Shown: positions 23,787 to 32,170 of the stretch, piece after piece | Position numbering within the stretch: the stretch's first letter is position 1 | How the letters are laid out: every line of letters begins with the position of its first letter | Source of the DNA: Pseudomonas sp. | GTDB taxonomy: Bacteria; Pseudomonadota; Gammaproteobacteria; Pseudomonadales; Pseudomonadaceae | Length of the DNA: 64,000 nucleotides | Assembly: GCF_030684895.1 (NCBI RefSeq) | Contig: NZ_JAUXXP010000090.1 | Span: 62,001-126,000 of the forward strand | Direction of reading: 5' to 3' | Made by a program: the position numbers and the translations under genes | Notes under the pieces: generated by a model | Told to the model about the DNA's origin: nothing | Databases searched by the model: none | Seen by the model: only the letters and a program-made list of their open reading frames with translations

Positions 23787-24566
23787 ATGTTGATGGTGAT
23801 TTCCCCGGCCAAGACCCTCGATTACGAGACGCCACCTGCGACCCCGCGCTTTACCCAGCCCGAACACCTCGACCACGCCCAGGACCTGATCCAGCAGCTG
23901 CGCGACTTCAGCCCGGCGCAGATCGCCGAGCTGATGCATCTGTCGGACAAGCTCGCGGGCCTTAACGCCGCGCGTTTCGGTAGCTGGGAGCGACCGTTCA
24001 ACCCGTCCAACGCCAAGCAAGCGCTGCTGGCGTTCAAGGGCGACGTGTACACCGGGCTTAACGCCGAGGATTTCAGCGAAAAGGACTTCGACTTTGCCCA
24101 AACCCACCTGCGTATGCTTTCCGGCCTGTACGGCGTGCTGCGCCCGCTCGACCTGATGCAGCCCTACCGCCTGGAAATGGGCACCAAGCTGGCCAACCCG
24201 CGCGGCAATAACCTCTATGACTTCTGGGGTGAGCGCATCAGCGGCTGGTTGAATGAGGCGCTGGCCGCTCAGGGCGACGATGTGCTGCTCAACCTGGCGT
24301 CCAACGAGTACTTCAGCGCGGTGAAACGCAAGGCGCTGAATGCGCGGATCATCGACACCGAGTTCAAGGATCTGAAGAACGGTCAGTACAAGATCATCAG
24401 CTTCTACGCGAAAAAAGCCCGCGGCCTGATGGCACGCTATGTGATCAAGGAGCGCCTGACCGATCCGGCCGGCCTCAAGGATTTCACCTATGAGGGCTAC
24501 CGCTACTCGGCGGAAAACTCGAAAACCGGCACCCTGGTTTTCCTCCGCGATCATCCCCAGGACTGA
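23787..24566 (+). CDS. yaaA: Peroxide stress protein YaaA (UPF0246)
   Basis: A 259-residue protein with the family start MLMVISPAKTLDYETP and internal marks such as GLYGVLRPLDLMQPYRLEMGTKL, LLNLASNEYFSAV and FYAKKARGLMARYVI. E. coli YaaA limits intracellular free iron and oxidative damage during peroxide stress, and its structure is a DNA-binding-like cantaloupe fold. The ATG at 23787 has AGGAG 8 bases upstream. It stands alone between repeat DNA and the long alginate leader. The role here is taken from the family. Confidence 0.95.
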   Translation: MLMVISPAKTLDYETPPATPRFTQPEHLDHAQDLIQQLRDFSPAQIAELMHLSDKLAGLNAARFGSWERPFNPSNAKQALLAFKGDVYTGLNAEDFSEKDFDFAQTHLRMLSGLYGVLRPLDLMQPYRLEMGTKLANPRGNNLYDFWGERISGWLNEALAAQGDDVLLNLASNEYFSAVKRKALNARIIDTEFKDLKNGQYKIISFYAKKARGLMARYVIKERLTDPAGLKDFTYEGYRYSAENSKTGTLVFLRDHPQD

Positions 24567-24655
24567 ACCCCGCCCTCCCCTGCGGGCCGCGCCAACGGCC
24601 CGCTCCCCGCTATTTCCCGCGCCGTTCAGTACCTATTCAAACAGTCAGTTTTATT

Positions 24656-24681
24656 AAAGTTCAACTTCACCATTGAACTTT
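24656..24681. promoter_or_regulatory. Inverted repeat AAAGTTCAA-N8-TTGAACTTT
   Basis: A perfect 9-bp inverted repeat spaced by 8 bases in the far-upstream algD region. It contains the GAACTT hexamer of AlgU-type promoters in both orientations and may be an activator site. The bound protein is unknown. Confidence 0.55.
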
Positions 24682-25040
24682 CTAGCACCCATATACACCG
24701 CGCGAATTACTCCGCCAGACAGTTGCAAAGTGCCATCAAAGTACAACTACCAAGCAGTTCTCATTTCATTGCAAAAGATGACGGACGGTAGGAACCATCA
24801 GAAAAACATCGGACTCATAGCGACACGATGTTTTTCTTCATGCAACTTTCCGCGTGACTATATCTGCGATTAATACCGGATCTATATCCGGCGCAGAAAC
24901 TCACCCCAAAGAAAGTTACGGACAAATACCAGATGGAACTATCAACTTCTCGATGACTCACTAGTAAGCCTCACGCCAGAGCCTATCGCGCCACTGGCCA
25001 GACATATAGAACGGGCGTGCTACATACAAAGCCCGGCTCC

Positions 25041-25108
25041 GGTAGCGCCACGCTACCAACCAACTTTTATGCCTGTATTAGTTCACGCACCTGTGCGTGC
25101 CGAACTAA
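25041..25108 (+). promoter_or_regulatory. Two hairpins in the algD leader
   Basis: GGTAGCG-CCA-CGCTACC (25041-25057) and a longer stem from TTAGTTCACGCAC (25078-25090) to its complement ending GAACTAA (25108) lie 60-130 bases before the algD start. Neither is followed by a T run, so they look like structured 5' UTR elements rather than terminators. Confidence 0.6.
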
Positions 25109-25168
25109 CGAATAACCGTGGCAAGTCGCCACTAATTAATTACGCAATAAATGGACGAGGTGAATGCG

Positions 25169-26479
25169 ATGCGAATTAGCATCTTCGGTTTAGGTTATGT
25201 CGGGGCAGTTTGTGCCGGTTGTTTATCGGCACGCGGCCATCAGGTGATTGGCGTGGATGTATCCGCCAGCAAGATTGATCTAATAAACAATGGCAAATCG
25301 CCAATCGTCGAACCCGGCCTGGAAGAACTGCTGCAACAGGGGCTGGCTTCGGGGAATTTGCGCGGCACCACTGATGTGATCGATGCGGTGCTTAACAGCG
25401 ACGTGTCGTTTATCTGCGTGGGCACGCCGAGCAAGAAAAACGGCGACCTGGAGCTCAATTACATCGAAGGCGTGTGCCGTGAAATTGGCCTGGCCATGCG
25501 CGGCAAAACCGAGCGCCACACCGTGGTGGTACGCAGCACGGTACTACCCGGCACTGCCAAAAACGTAGTCCTACCGATTCTGCAGGAGTGCTCAGGCAAG
25601 CAGGCCGGGGTCGACTTCGGCCTGGCGGTAAACCCGGAGTTCCTGCGCGAGAGCACCGCGATCAAGGATTACGATTTCCCGCCCATGACGGTTATCGGTG
25701 AGTTGGATCAGGCCTCCGGTGACCTGCTGGAAAGCATCTACAGCGAGCTGGATGCGCCGATCATCCGCAAGAGCATCGATGTCGCCGAGATGATCAAGTA
25801 CACCTGCAACGTCTGGCACGCCACCAAGGTCACCTTCGCCAACGAAATCGGCAATATCGCCAAGGCGGCCGGCGTCGATGGCCGCGATGTGATGGACGTG
25901 ATCTGCCAGGACCACAAGCTCAACCTCTCCAAGTACTACATGAAACCCGGCTTCGCCTTTGGCGGCTCATGCCTGCCCAAGGACGTGCGCGCCCTGTCCT
26001 ACCGCGCCGGGGCCATGGATGTCGAGGCACCGCTGATTGGCTCGCTGATGCGCAGCAACGCCATCCAGGTGCAGAACGCCTTCGACATCATCGCCAGCTA
26101 CGACAAACGCAAGGTGGCCCTGCTCGGCCTGAGCTTCAAGGCCGGCACCGATGACCTGCGTGAAAGCCCGCTGGTGGAGCTGGCGGAAATGCTGATCGGC
26201 AAGGGGTATGACCTGAGCATCTTCGACCGCAACGTCGAGTACGCCCGCGTCTACGGGGCGAACAAGGACTACATCGAGTCGAAGATCCCCCACGTTTCCT
26301 CACTGCTGAGCAGTGACTTCGATGCCGTGGTGGACGGCGCCGACATCATCGTCCTGGGCAACAGCGACATGCACTTTGCCCCACTGGCGCAGCAGGCCTT
26401 GCACGGCAAACACGTGGTCGACCTGGTGGGCTTTATGCCGACGGCATCGCGTGCCGGCAGCGAAGGCATCTGCTGGTAA
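25169..26479 (+). CDS. algD: GDP-mannose 6-dehydrogenase
   Basis: A 436-residue enzyme, the same length as P. aeruginosa AlgD. It oxidises GDP-mannose twice with NAD to GDP-mannuronate, the committed step of alginate synthesis, in the cytoplasm. A Rossmann motif FGLGYVGAVCAGCL opens the protein, and the catalytic C268 lies in FGGSCLPKDV. The ATG at 25169 was chosen because GAGG stands 8 bases upstream and the Rossmann start then fits; an ATG at 25151 would add six residues. First gene of the twelve-gene alginate operon, preceded by a long leader. Confidence 0.98.
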   Translation: MRISIFGLGYVGAVCAGCLSARGHQVIGVDVSASKIDLINNGKSPIVEPGLEELLQQGLASGNLRGTTDVIDAVLNSDVSFICVGTPSKKNGDLELNYIEGVCREIGLAMRGKTERHTVVVRSTVLPGTAKNVVLPILQECSGKQAGVDFGLAVNPEFLRESTAIKDYDFPPMTVIGELDQASGDLLESIYSELDAPIIRKSIDVAEMIKYTCNVWHATKVTFANEIGNIAKAAGVDGRDVMDVICQDHKLNLSKYYMKPGFAFGGSCLPKDVRALSYRAGAMDVEAPLIGSLMRSNAIQVQNAFDIIASYDKRKVALLGLSFKAGTDDLRESPLVELAEMLIGKGYDLSIFDRNVEYARVYGANKDYIESKIPHVSSLLSSDFDAVVDGADIIVLGNSDMHFAPLAQQALHGKHVVDLVGFMPTASRAGSEGICW

Positions 26480-26549
26480 CCCCTGCAGCTTGTGAGCTGA
26501 GGCAAGCCCTGGGCGGCCAAGCGCCGACCAGGGCTATCTGGCACAGACG

Positions 26550-28049
26550 ATGGATATGTTTATGCAAACCCACACGCTGAAAAGCGGCCTCAACCAGGCC
26601 GCTGGCTGGCTGTTCTACTTATCACTGCTGATGCTGCTGGCGCTGGCATTGCCCAGGAGCGTGTTCGACCCCGAGTCGCGCGACTACCTGCTGTTGATCG
26701 GCGCGGTTGGCATCTGGCGTTATTCCATGGGTGCCGTGCATTTCGTGCGCGGCATGCTGTTTCTCTATCTGGTGTTTCCTTACTACCGGCGCCAGGTGGC
26801 CAAGCTCGGCAAAGCTGCCGACCCGTCCCAGGTGTTTCTGCTGGTCACCAGCTTTCGCATCGATGCCCTGACTACTGCCCAGGTGTACCGCTCGGTGATT
26901 CGCGAAGCGATTGACTGCGGCTACCCGACAACCCTGGTCTGCTCCATCGTTGAGCTCTCCGACGAGCTACTGGTGAAGAACCTCTGGGCGCAGATGCAGC
27001 CACCGGAACATGTCTCCCTGGACTTCGTACGCATTCCCGGCACCGGCAAACGGGATGGCCTGGCCTATGGCTTTCGCGCCATCTCCCGGCAGATGCCGGA
27101 TGCCGATGCGGTAGTAGCGGTGATCGATGGCGACACCGTGCTCGGCGAAGGGGTGGTGCGCAAAACCGTGCCCTGGTTCAAGTTGTTCCCCAATGTCGGC
27201 GGCCTCACCACCAATGAGTTCTGCGAGGTGCGCGGCAGCTATGTGATGAGCGAATGGCACAAGCTGCGCTTCGCCCAGCGCCACCTGAACATGTGTTCGA
27301 TGGCCCTGAGCAAACGCGTGCTGACCATGACCGGGCGCATGTCAGTATTCCGCGCCGAAGTGGTGACTGACCCGGCGTTTATCGCCGATGTGGAAAGCGA
27401 TCACCTCGACCACTGGCGTCTGGGGCGCTTCCAGTTCCTCACCGGCGATGACAAGTCCAGCTGGTACAGCCTGATGCGCCTGGGCTACGACACCTTCTAC
27501 GTGCCGGATGCGGCGATCAACACGGTCGAGCACCCGCCGGAAAAGAGCTTTATCAAGGCCAGCCGCAAACTGATGTTCCGCTGGTACGGCAACAACCTGC
27601 GACAGAACGCCCGCGCCCTGCGTCTTGGCATGAAACGCCTGGGTGGCTTCACCAGCCTGGTGCTGTTCGACCAGCGCGTGTCGATGTGGACCAGCCTGCT
27701 CGGCCTGAGCGTGGCGATCATCGCCAGCCTCAAATATGGCCTCGGTTTCTTCCTGGCTTACCTGCTGTGGATCGGCCTGACCCGGCTGATTCTGACCCTG
27801 CTGTTGAGCGTCACCGGGCACCACATCGGCCCGGCCTACCCACTGATTCTCTATTACAACCAGATCGTCGGCGCGCTGGTGAAGATCTACGTGTTCTTCC
27901 GTCTCGACCAGCAGTCCTGGACCCGCCAGAACACCAAGCTCGATCGCGGCCTGGTGAGTTTTCAGCGCTGGTTCAACACCTGGTCCTCGCGGGCCATGAC
28001 CTTCTCTGCCGCCAGCCTATTCGTCGCCACCCTGCTGGTGCTGGTGTGA
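26550..28049 (+). CDS. alg8: Alginate polymerase glycosyltransferase
   Basis: A 499-residue inner-membrane family 2 glycosyltransferase that polymerises mannuronate from GDP-mannuronate together with Alg44. Membrane segments occur near residues 19-38, 46-85 and 385-430 and at the C-terminus. The cytoplasmic loop holds VIDGDTVLGEG (nucleotide and metal-binding aspartates), TGDDKSSW, and the RKLMFRWYGNNLRQNAR motif that resembles the QxxRW element. The first ATG is used, though in-frame ATGs at codons 3 and 5 compete and no strong ribosome site is seen; P. aeruginosa Alg8 is 494 residues. It follows algD by 70 bases. Confidence 0.97.
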   Translation: MDMFMQTHTLKSGLNQAAGWLFYLSLLMLLALALPRSVFDPESRDYLLLIGAVGIWRYSMGAVHFVRGMLFLYLVFPYYRRQVAKLGKAADPSQVFLLVTSFRIDALTTAQVYRSVIREAIDCGYPTTLVCSIVELSDELLVKNLWAQMQPPEHVSLDFVRIPGTGKRDGLAYGFRAISRQMPDADAVVAVIDGDTVLGEGVVRKTVPWFKLFPNVGGLTTNEFCEVRGSYVMSEWHKLRFAQRHLNMCSMALSKRVLTMTGRMSVFRAEVVTDPAFIADVESDHLDHWRLGRFQFLTGDDKSSWYSLMRLGYDTFYVPDAAINTVEHPPEKSFIKASRKLMFRWYGNNLRQNARALRLGMKRLGGFTSLVLFDQRVSMWTSLLGLSVAIIASLKYGLGFFLAYLLWIGLTRLILTLLLSVTGHHIGPAYPLILYYNQIVGALVKIYVFFRLDQQSWTRQNTKLDRGLVSFQRWFNTWSSRAMTFSAASLFVATLLVLV

Positions 28050-28083
28050 CGAGCGCGACCCTTTTGAACAGGAATTTGCAAGC

Positions 28084-29250
28084 ATGAATACAGCCGTCAA
28101 CGTCAACGTGGTGCATGAGTCCGAAGCCCAGCGCCAACATGCCCGGGTGAAGATCCCGGCCCAGGTGCACTACCTGAACAAGAGCCGCGAGCGTACCGAG
28201 TTACAGCTCTGCGATATCTCGGCAGGTGGTTTCAGCGTGATCGACAACCAGCAGGCGATGCAGATCGGTGATTTCCACAAAGGCCGCCTGCAATTCAAGC
28301 TCGACAGCTTCAACCTGGGTATCGACATCGAATTCCAGGTGCGCTCGGTGGATAGCGACAGCAAACGCATCGGCTGCCAGCTGCACAACCTCAAACCACG
28401 CGAACAGGCCACCCTGCGCCACCTGATCAGCGCCTACCTGGGCGGTGAGCTGGTCAGCGCCGGCGACCTGCTGAGTACCTTGCAGCGCGACAACTTCACC
28501 AAGGCGCGCAAGCAGGCCAACAGTGGCACCGCCATGAGCGTACTCGGCCGCCTCAAGGCCGTGACGTTCAGCCTGGCGATCTTGCTGGTGGGCCTGGCGG
28601 CCTTCGGGTTTATCTTCAAGTCGGTGTACGGTCTGTACTTCGTCACGCATGCCCAGTCAGCCCTGGTCAACGTACCTAGCCTGCAAGTCACCATGCCGCG
28701 CGAAGGCACGGTGCAGAGCCTGATCGGCGCAGATGGCAGCGTGGCCAAAGGCGCACCGATTGCCTCATTTTCCGCCAGCATGCTGGAGATGCTCAAAGGC
28801 CACCTGAGCGACGAGCAACTCAGCCCGGCGAACATCGAAACCCTGTTCGGCAAACAGATCAAAGGCACCCTGACCAGCCCCTGCGACTGCAAGGTGGCAC
28901 GTCAGCTGGTGGCCGACGGCCAGTTCGCCAGCAAGGGCGATGTGATCTTCGAACTGGTGCCACAAAACACCCGCGCCACGGTGCTGGCGAGCTTCCCTTA
29001 CCGCAACTTTGCCCAGGCCCGCATCGGCAGCCGCGCCAGCTTTATGGTCGCCGGTGACGATGCCCCGCGCTACGGCAAGATCGTCAGCAGCAGCCTGCAT
29101 GAAGGTGGCCTGGCAGCGGATATCCGCGTGGTGATCGAACCCGAGCAGATCCTGAGCAGCAACCTCGCTGGGCAACCGGTGGAAGTGCTGCTCGACCGCG
29201 GCCCGTCGTTCGACTGGATGATCGACAAAGCCCTGGCGGCTGGTCTCTGA
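28084..29250 (+). CDS. alg44: c-di-GMP-binding alginate copolymerase with PilZ domain
   Basis: A 388-residue protein. The N-terminal cytoplasmic PilZ domain has the c-di-GMP residues R17 and R21 (QRQHARVKIP) and D44, S46, G48, G49 (CDISAGG), matching the P. aeruginosa numbering. One membrane segment lies near residues 158-180, followed by a periplasmic membrane-fusion-like domain. Binding of c-di-GMP activates Alg8 polymerisation. Start ATG at 28084, 34 bases after alg8. It links alginate output to c-di-GMP level, and a diguanylate cyclase gene lies 10 kb upstream. Confidence 0.98.
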   Translation: MNTAVNVNVVHESEAQRQHARVKIPAQVHYLNKSRERTELQLCDISAGGFSVIDNQQAMQIGDFHKGRLQFKLDSFNLGIDIEFQVRSVDSDSKRIGCQLHNLKPREQATLRHLISAYLGGELVSAGDLLSTLQRDNFTKARKQANSGTAMSVLGRLKAVTFSLAILLVGLAAFGFIFKSVYGLYFVTHAQSALVNVPSLQVTMPREGTVQSLIGADGSVAKGAPIASFSASMLEMLKGHLSDEQLSPANIETLFGKQIKGTLTSPCDCKVARQLVADGQFASKGDVIFELVPQNTRATVLASFPYRNFAQARIGSRASFMVAGDDAPRYGKIVSSSLHEGGLAADIRVVIEPEQILSSNLAGQPVEVLLDRGPSFDWMIDKALAAGL

Positions 29251-29261
29251 GGAGCAGGCGC

Positions 29262-30647
29262 ATGTCGAACCTCAACGCCCGTCCGCTGGCCACGCCTCTG
29301 CTCACCCTCACCCTGGCGCTGGGCCTGAGCGCCTGCGCCAACCTGCCTGACCAGCGCCTGGCCGTGGCAGCGCTGAAGCAGGGCGACCACGCCACCGCCG
29401 AGCAGCATTTCCGCCAGCTGGCCGAGCTGGGCTATGTCGACGCGCAAATCGGCCTGGCCGATCTGCAACTGGCCAGCGGCTCCGCAGAAGGCCTGGAGCA
29501 AGCCGAGCAGACCTACCGCAGCGCCCTCGACGGCTCGCCACGGGCACAGGCGCGGCTAGGCAAATTGCTCGCCCGCAAACCCGCCTACAGCCCTGCCGAA
29601 CGCCGCGAAGCCGCGCAATTACTGGAGCAGGCCTTCGCTGCGGGAGAACCCGGCAGCCTGCTGCCGCTGGTGATGCTGTACCTGCAATTCCCACAGGATT
29701 ATCCCGACATGAACGTACAACAACGCCTCACTACCTGGCGCCAACAAGGCCATACCCAGGCCGATCTGGCGCAGATCCTGCTGTACCGCAGCCAGGGCAA
29801 CTACGACCAGCACCTGGATGAGATCGAACAGATCTGCCAGGGCCTGATCAGCCAGGCCGATGTCTGCTATGTCGAGCTGGCCACCGTGTACCAGAAGCAA
29901 GGCAAAACCAAACAGCAGAAAGCCCTGATTCAACGCCTGATGGCCGCCTACCACAGCGCGGCGATCCCCGCGCAACGGGTGGATGCCGTGGCCCAGGTGC
30001 TGGCCGACGCCGAACTCGGCAAGCCGGACGAAAGCCAGGCGCAGACCATGCTCGAAGCCATTGCGCCGAACTATCCCGCGGCCTGGGTGAGCCTGGCGCG
30101 ACTGCTTTACGACTACCCGGCCCTGGGTGATATCGAGCAGATGCTCGGTTACCTCGAACAAGGCCGCGCCGCCGCCCTGCCACGCGCCGAACTGCTGCTC
30201 GGGCGCCTGTACTACGAAGGCAAGCTGCTGCCGCAAGACCCGCAGAAAGCCGAAGAGCACCTGCGCAAGGCCGCCCCCAGCGAACCCAGCGCCAACTACT
30301 TTCTCGGCCAGATCTACCTGCGCGGCTATCTCGGCGACATCTACCCGCAACAGGCCCTCGATCACCTGCTCAGCGCCGCGCGCAATGGCCAGATCAACGC
30401 CGACTTCGCCCTCGCGCAGATGTATTCGCAGGGCAAAGGCATCCAGCCAGACCCGGTCAATGCCTTTGTCTTCAGCCAGCTGGCCCTACCGAAGAACACC
30501 CCGCAGGCCAGCGAACTGGCGCGCAGCAGCGAACAGCAGCTGAGCCCCAGCGAGCGCATCAAGGCCGCGCAATTGCTCGCCGATGAGCGCCAACTGCGCG
30601 GCACGGCCTGGCAGGATCAAGCCACTCTGCAGGCGCACAACCCATGA
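29262..30647 (+). CDS. algK: Alginate secretion TPR lipoprotein
   Basis: A 461-residue outer-membrane lipoprotein with a lipobox LSAC (C25) and a mature part built of Sel1/TPR-like repeats (for example AELGYVDAQIGLADLQLASG, LLLGRLYYEGKLLPQDPQKA, DFALAQMYSQGKGIQPDPVNA). AlgK helps place the AlgE pore and bridges the periplasmic synthesis complex. It is slightly shorter than P. aeruginosa AlgK (475). The stop overlaps the algE start (ATGA, 30644-30647), so the two are coupled. Eleven bases separate it from alg44. Confidence 0.96.
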   Translation: MSNLNARPLATPLLTLTLALGLSACANLPDQRLAVAALKQGDHATAEQHFRQLAELGYVDAQIGLADLQLASGSAEGLEQAEQTYRSALDGSPRAQARLGKLLARKPAYSPAERREAAQLLEQAFAAGEPGSLLPLVMLYLQFPQDYPDMNVQQRLTTWRQQGHTQADLAQILLYRSQGNYDQHLDEIEQICQGLISQADVCYVELATVYQKQGKTKQQKALIQRLMAAYHSAAIPAQRVDAVAQVLADAELGKPDESQAQTMLEAIAPNYPAAWVSLARLLYDYPALGDIEQMLGYLEQGRAAALPRAELLLGRLYYEGKLLPQDPQKAEEHLRKAAPSEPSANYFLGQIYLRGYLGDIYPQQALDHLLSAARNGQINADFALAQMYSQGKGIQPDPVNAFVFSQLALPKNTPQASELARSSEQQLSPSERIKAAQLLADERQLRGTAWQDQATLQAHNP

Positions 30648-32158
30648 AGCGCCGTGCCTTGCTGCAACTCAACCCGATCAGCCTCGGCCTTGGTCTATCC
30701 ATGCTCTGCAGCAGCCAGGCCTGGGCCGTGCAGATGGACGCCATGCATTTTGGCACCGACATCAAGATCACCGCGCAATCGGAAGAAGACCGCGACCTCG
30801 GCACCCGCGGCGGCGGCGACGCTAACGGCATCGCCCTCGACCTGCGTCCCTGGCTGCGCGCCCAACGGGGTGACTGGAGCGCCTTCGCCATGGGCCAGGC
30901 GGTGGTGGCCAGCGACATCATCCAGACCGATACCCTGGAGTCGTCCGCAGACCAGCCGGAGTCCGCCCAGACCGATGGCCGCACCCGCAAGAAGAACTAC
31001 CTGGCACTGCGCGAATTCTGGGTCGACTACGCCGGCCTCACCGATTACCCCGGCGAACACCTGCGCCTGGGTCGCCAACGCCTGCACAACGACGACGGGC
31101 AATGGCGCGACAGCAATATCGAAGCGCTGAACTGGAGCTTCGACACCACCCTGCTGCAGGCCAGCCTGGGCGCCGCCCAACGCTTCAGTGAGTACCGCAG
31201 CGACCTCGACGAACTGGCCCCGGAAGACGAAGACCGCCTGCACCTGTACGGCGATATCGCCGCACAGTGGCAGCCAGGGCACTGGCTCGGTTTTCGCGCG
31301 CATCACTCACGCGACGACGGCGCGCTGGCCGACCCCAATCAGCCCATCGACGCCCTGGACAAACGCGCCAACGGCAACCTCACCTGGCTGGGCCTGCACG
31401 CGCACAGCGATGCGTACAACTTTCGCAACCAGCAGCGCCTCAACTACTGGGCCAGCCTCACCTCGCTGACGGGCGAACGTAACAGCCTCAACAACAGCCT
31501 CAACAACAGCCTGGATGACAGCGTTGCCGGCGCTCAGAACAGTACCAACCTCAACGCCTGGGCCACTGACCTGGGCCTGCGTCTGCGCCTTGATCCCAAT
31601 TGGCAGATTGGTGCGGCCTACGCTCGTGGCAGCGGCGGCGGCGATGCCGACGGCAGTGGTAACGACAACTATCGGCAGACCGGCCTGCACAGCAACCGCT
31701 CCACCTTCACTGGCACCCGCAGCAGTGTGCAGCGCTTCGGCGAGGCCTTCCGGGGCGAGCTGAGCAACCTGCAGGCCGCCACCCTGTTCGGCTCCTGGCA
31801 GCTGGCCGACGACTACGACGCCAGTCTGGTCTACCACCACTTCTGGCGCGTCGATGCGCACCAGCAGATCGGCCGCAGCGGTATCAACGCGCGTTTCGAT
31901 GATCCATTCGCCGATCTCAGCCCTGCCCCGCAGGTAGCCCTGGTGGACGGTGAGAAGGCACTCGGCCAGGAGCTTGATCTGGTCGTCACCAAGTACTTCA
32001 AACAAGGCCTGCTGCCTGCAGCGATGAGCGAAGCCATCGACGAGCCCGCAGCCCTGGTGCGTTTGCGTGGTGGCGTATTCAAGCCTGGCGATGCCTACGG
32101 CAGCGACACCGACTCGCTTATGCATCGGGCCTTTATCGATGTTATCTGGAAATTCTAA
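30644..32158 (+). CDS. algE: Outer-membrane alginate export porin
   Basis: A 504-residue outer-membrane beta-barrel with a signal peptide (about residues 1-29, SSQAWA). It forms the electropositive channel for alginate and ends in an aromatic residue (DVIWKF), as outer-membrane proteins do. It is 14 residues longer than P. aeruginosa AlgE. Part of the difference is a loop made of a 12-bp tandem repeat encoding NSLN units (31481-31516), probably in an external or periplasmic turn. Its ATG overlaps the algK stop by four bases. Confidence 0.96.
   Translation: MKRRALLQLNPISLGLGLSMLCSSQAWAVQMDAMHFGTDIKITAQSEEDRDLGTRGGGDANGIALDLRPWLRAQRGDWSAFAMGQAVVASDIIQTDTLESSADQPESAQTDGRTRKKNYLALREFWVDYAGLTDYPGEHLRLGRQRLHNDDGQWRDSNIEALNWSFDTTLLQASLGAAQRFSEYRSDLDELAPEDEDRLHLYGDIAAQWQPGHWLGFRAHHSRDDGALADPNQPIDALDKRANGNLTWLGLHAHSDAYNFRNQQRLNYWASLTSLTGERNSLNNSLNNSLDDSVAGAQNSTNLNAWATDLGLRLRLDPNWQIGAAYARGSGGGDADGSGNDNYRQTGLHSNRSTFTGTRSSVQRFGEAFRGELSNLQAATLFGSWQLADDYDASLVYHHFWRVDAHQQIGRSGINARFDDPFADLSPAPQVALVDGEKALGQELDLVVTKYFKQGLLPAAMSEAIDEPAALVRLRGGVFKPGDAYGSDTDSLMHRAFIDVIWKF
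31481..31516 (+). repeat. 12-bp tandem repeat in algE
   Basis: Three tandem units of AACAGCCTCAAC (the third diverged to AACAGCCTGGAT) encode NSLN-NSLN-NSLD. In-frame expansion or loss would change a loop length without affecting the barrel. Confidence 0.85.
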
Positions 32159-32170
32159 GGACCCCGCGCC

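Larger units (their letters stand above)
24567..25168 (+). promoter_or_regulatory. Long algD promoter and leader region
   Basis: A 600-bp non-coding stretch upstream of algD, as in other Pseudomonas where the promoter is driven by the AlgU (sigma-22) factor and many activators. Candidate AlgU elements are GAACTT at 24675-24680 (no good -10), GAACCA at 24792-24797 with TCATA 17 bases later, and GAACTA at 24936-24941 with TCACT 16 bases later. None is a perfect GAACTT-N16-TCTGA. A 9-bp inverted repeat and two leader hairpins are listed separately. No gene was seen here. Confidence 0.65.

Noticed and set aside
24675..24702. GAACTT as the AlgU promoter of algD
   Set aside because: No TCTGA-like -10 lies 16-17 bases downstream, so I do not call it a promoter on its own.
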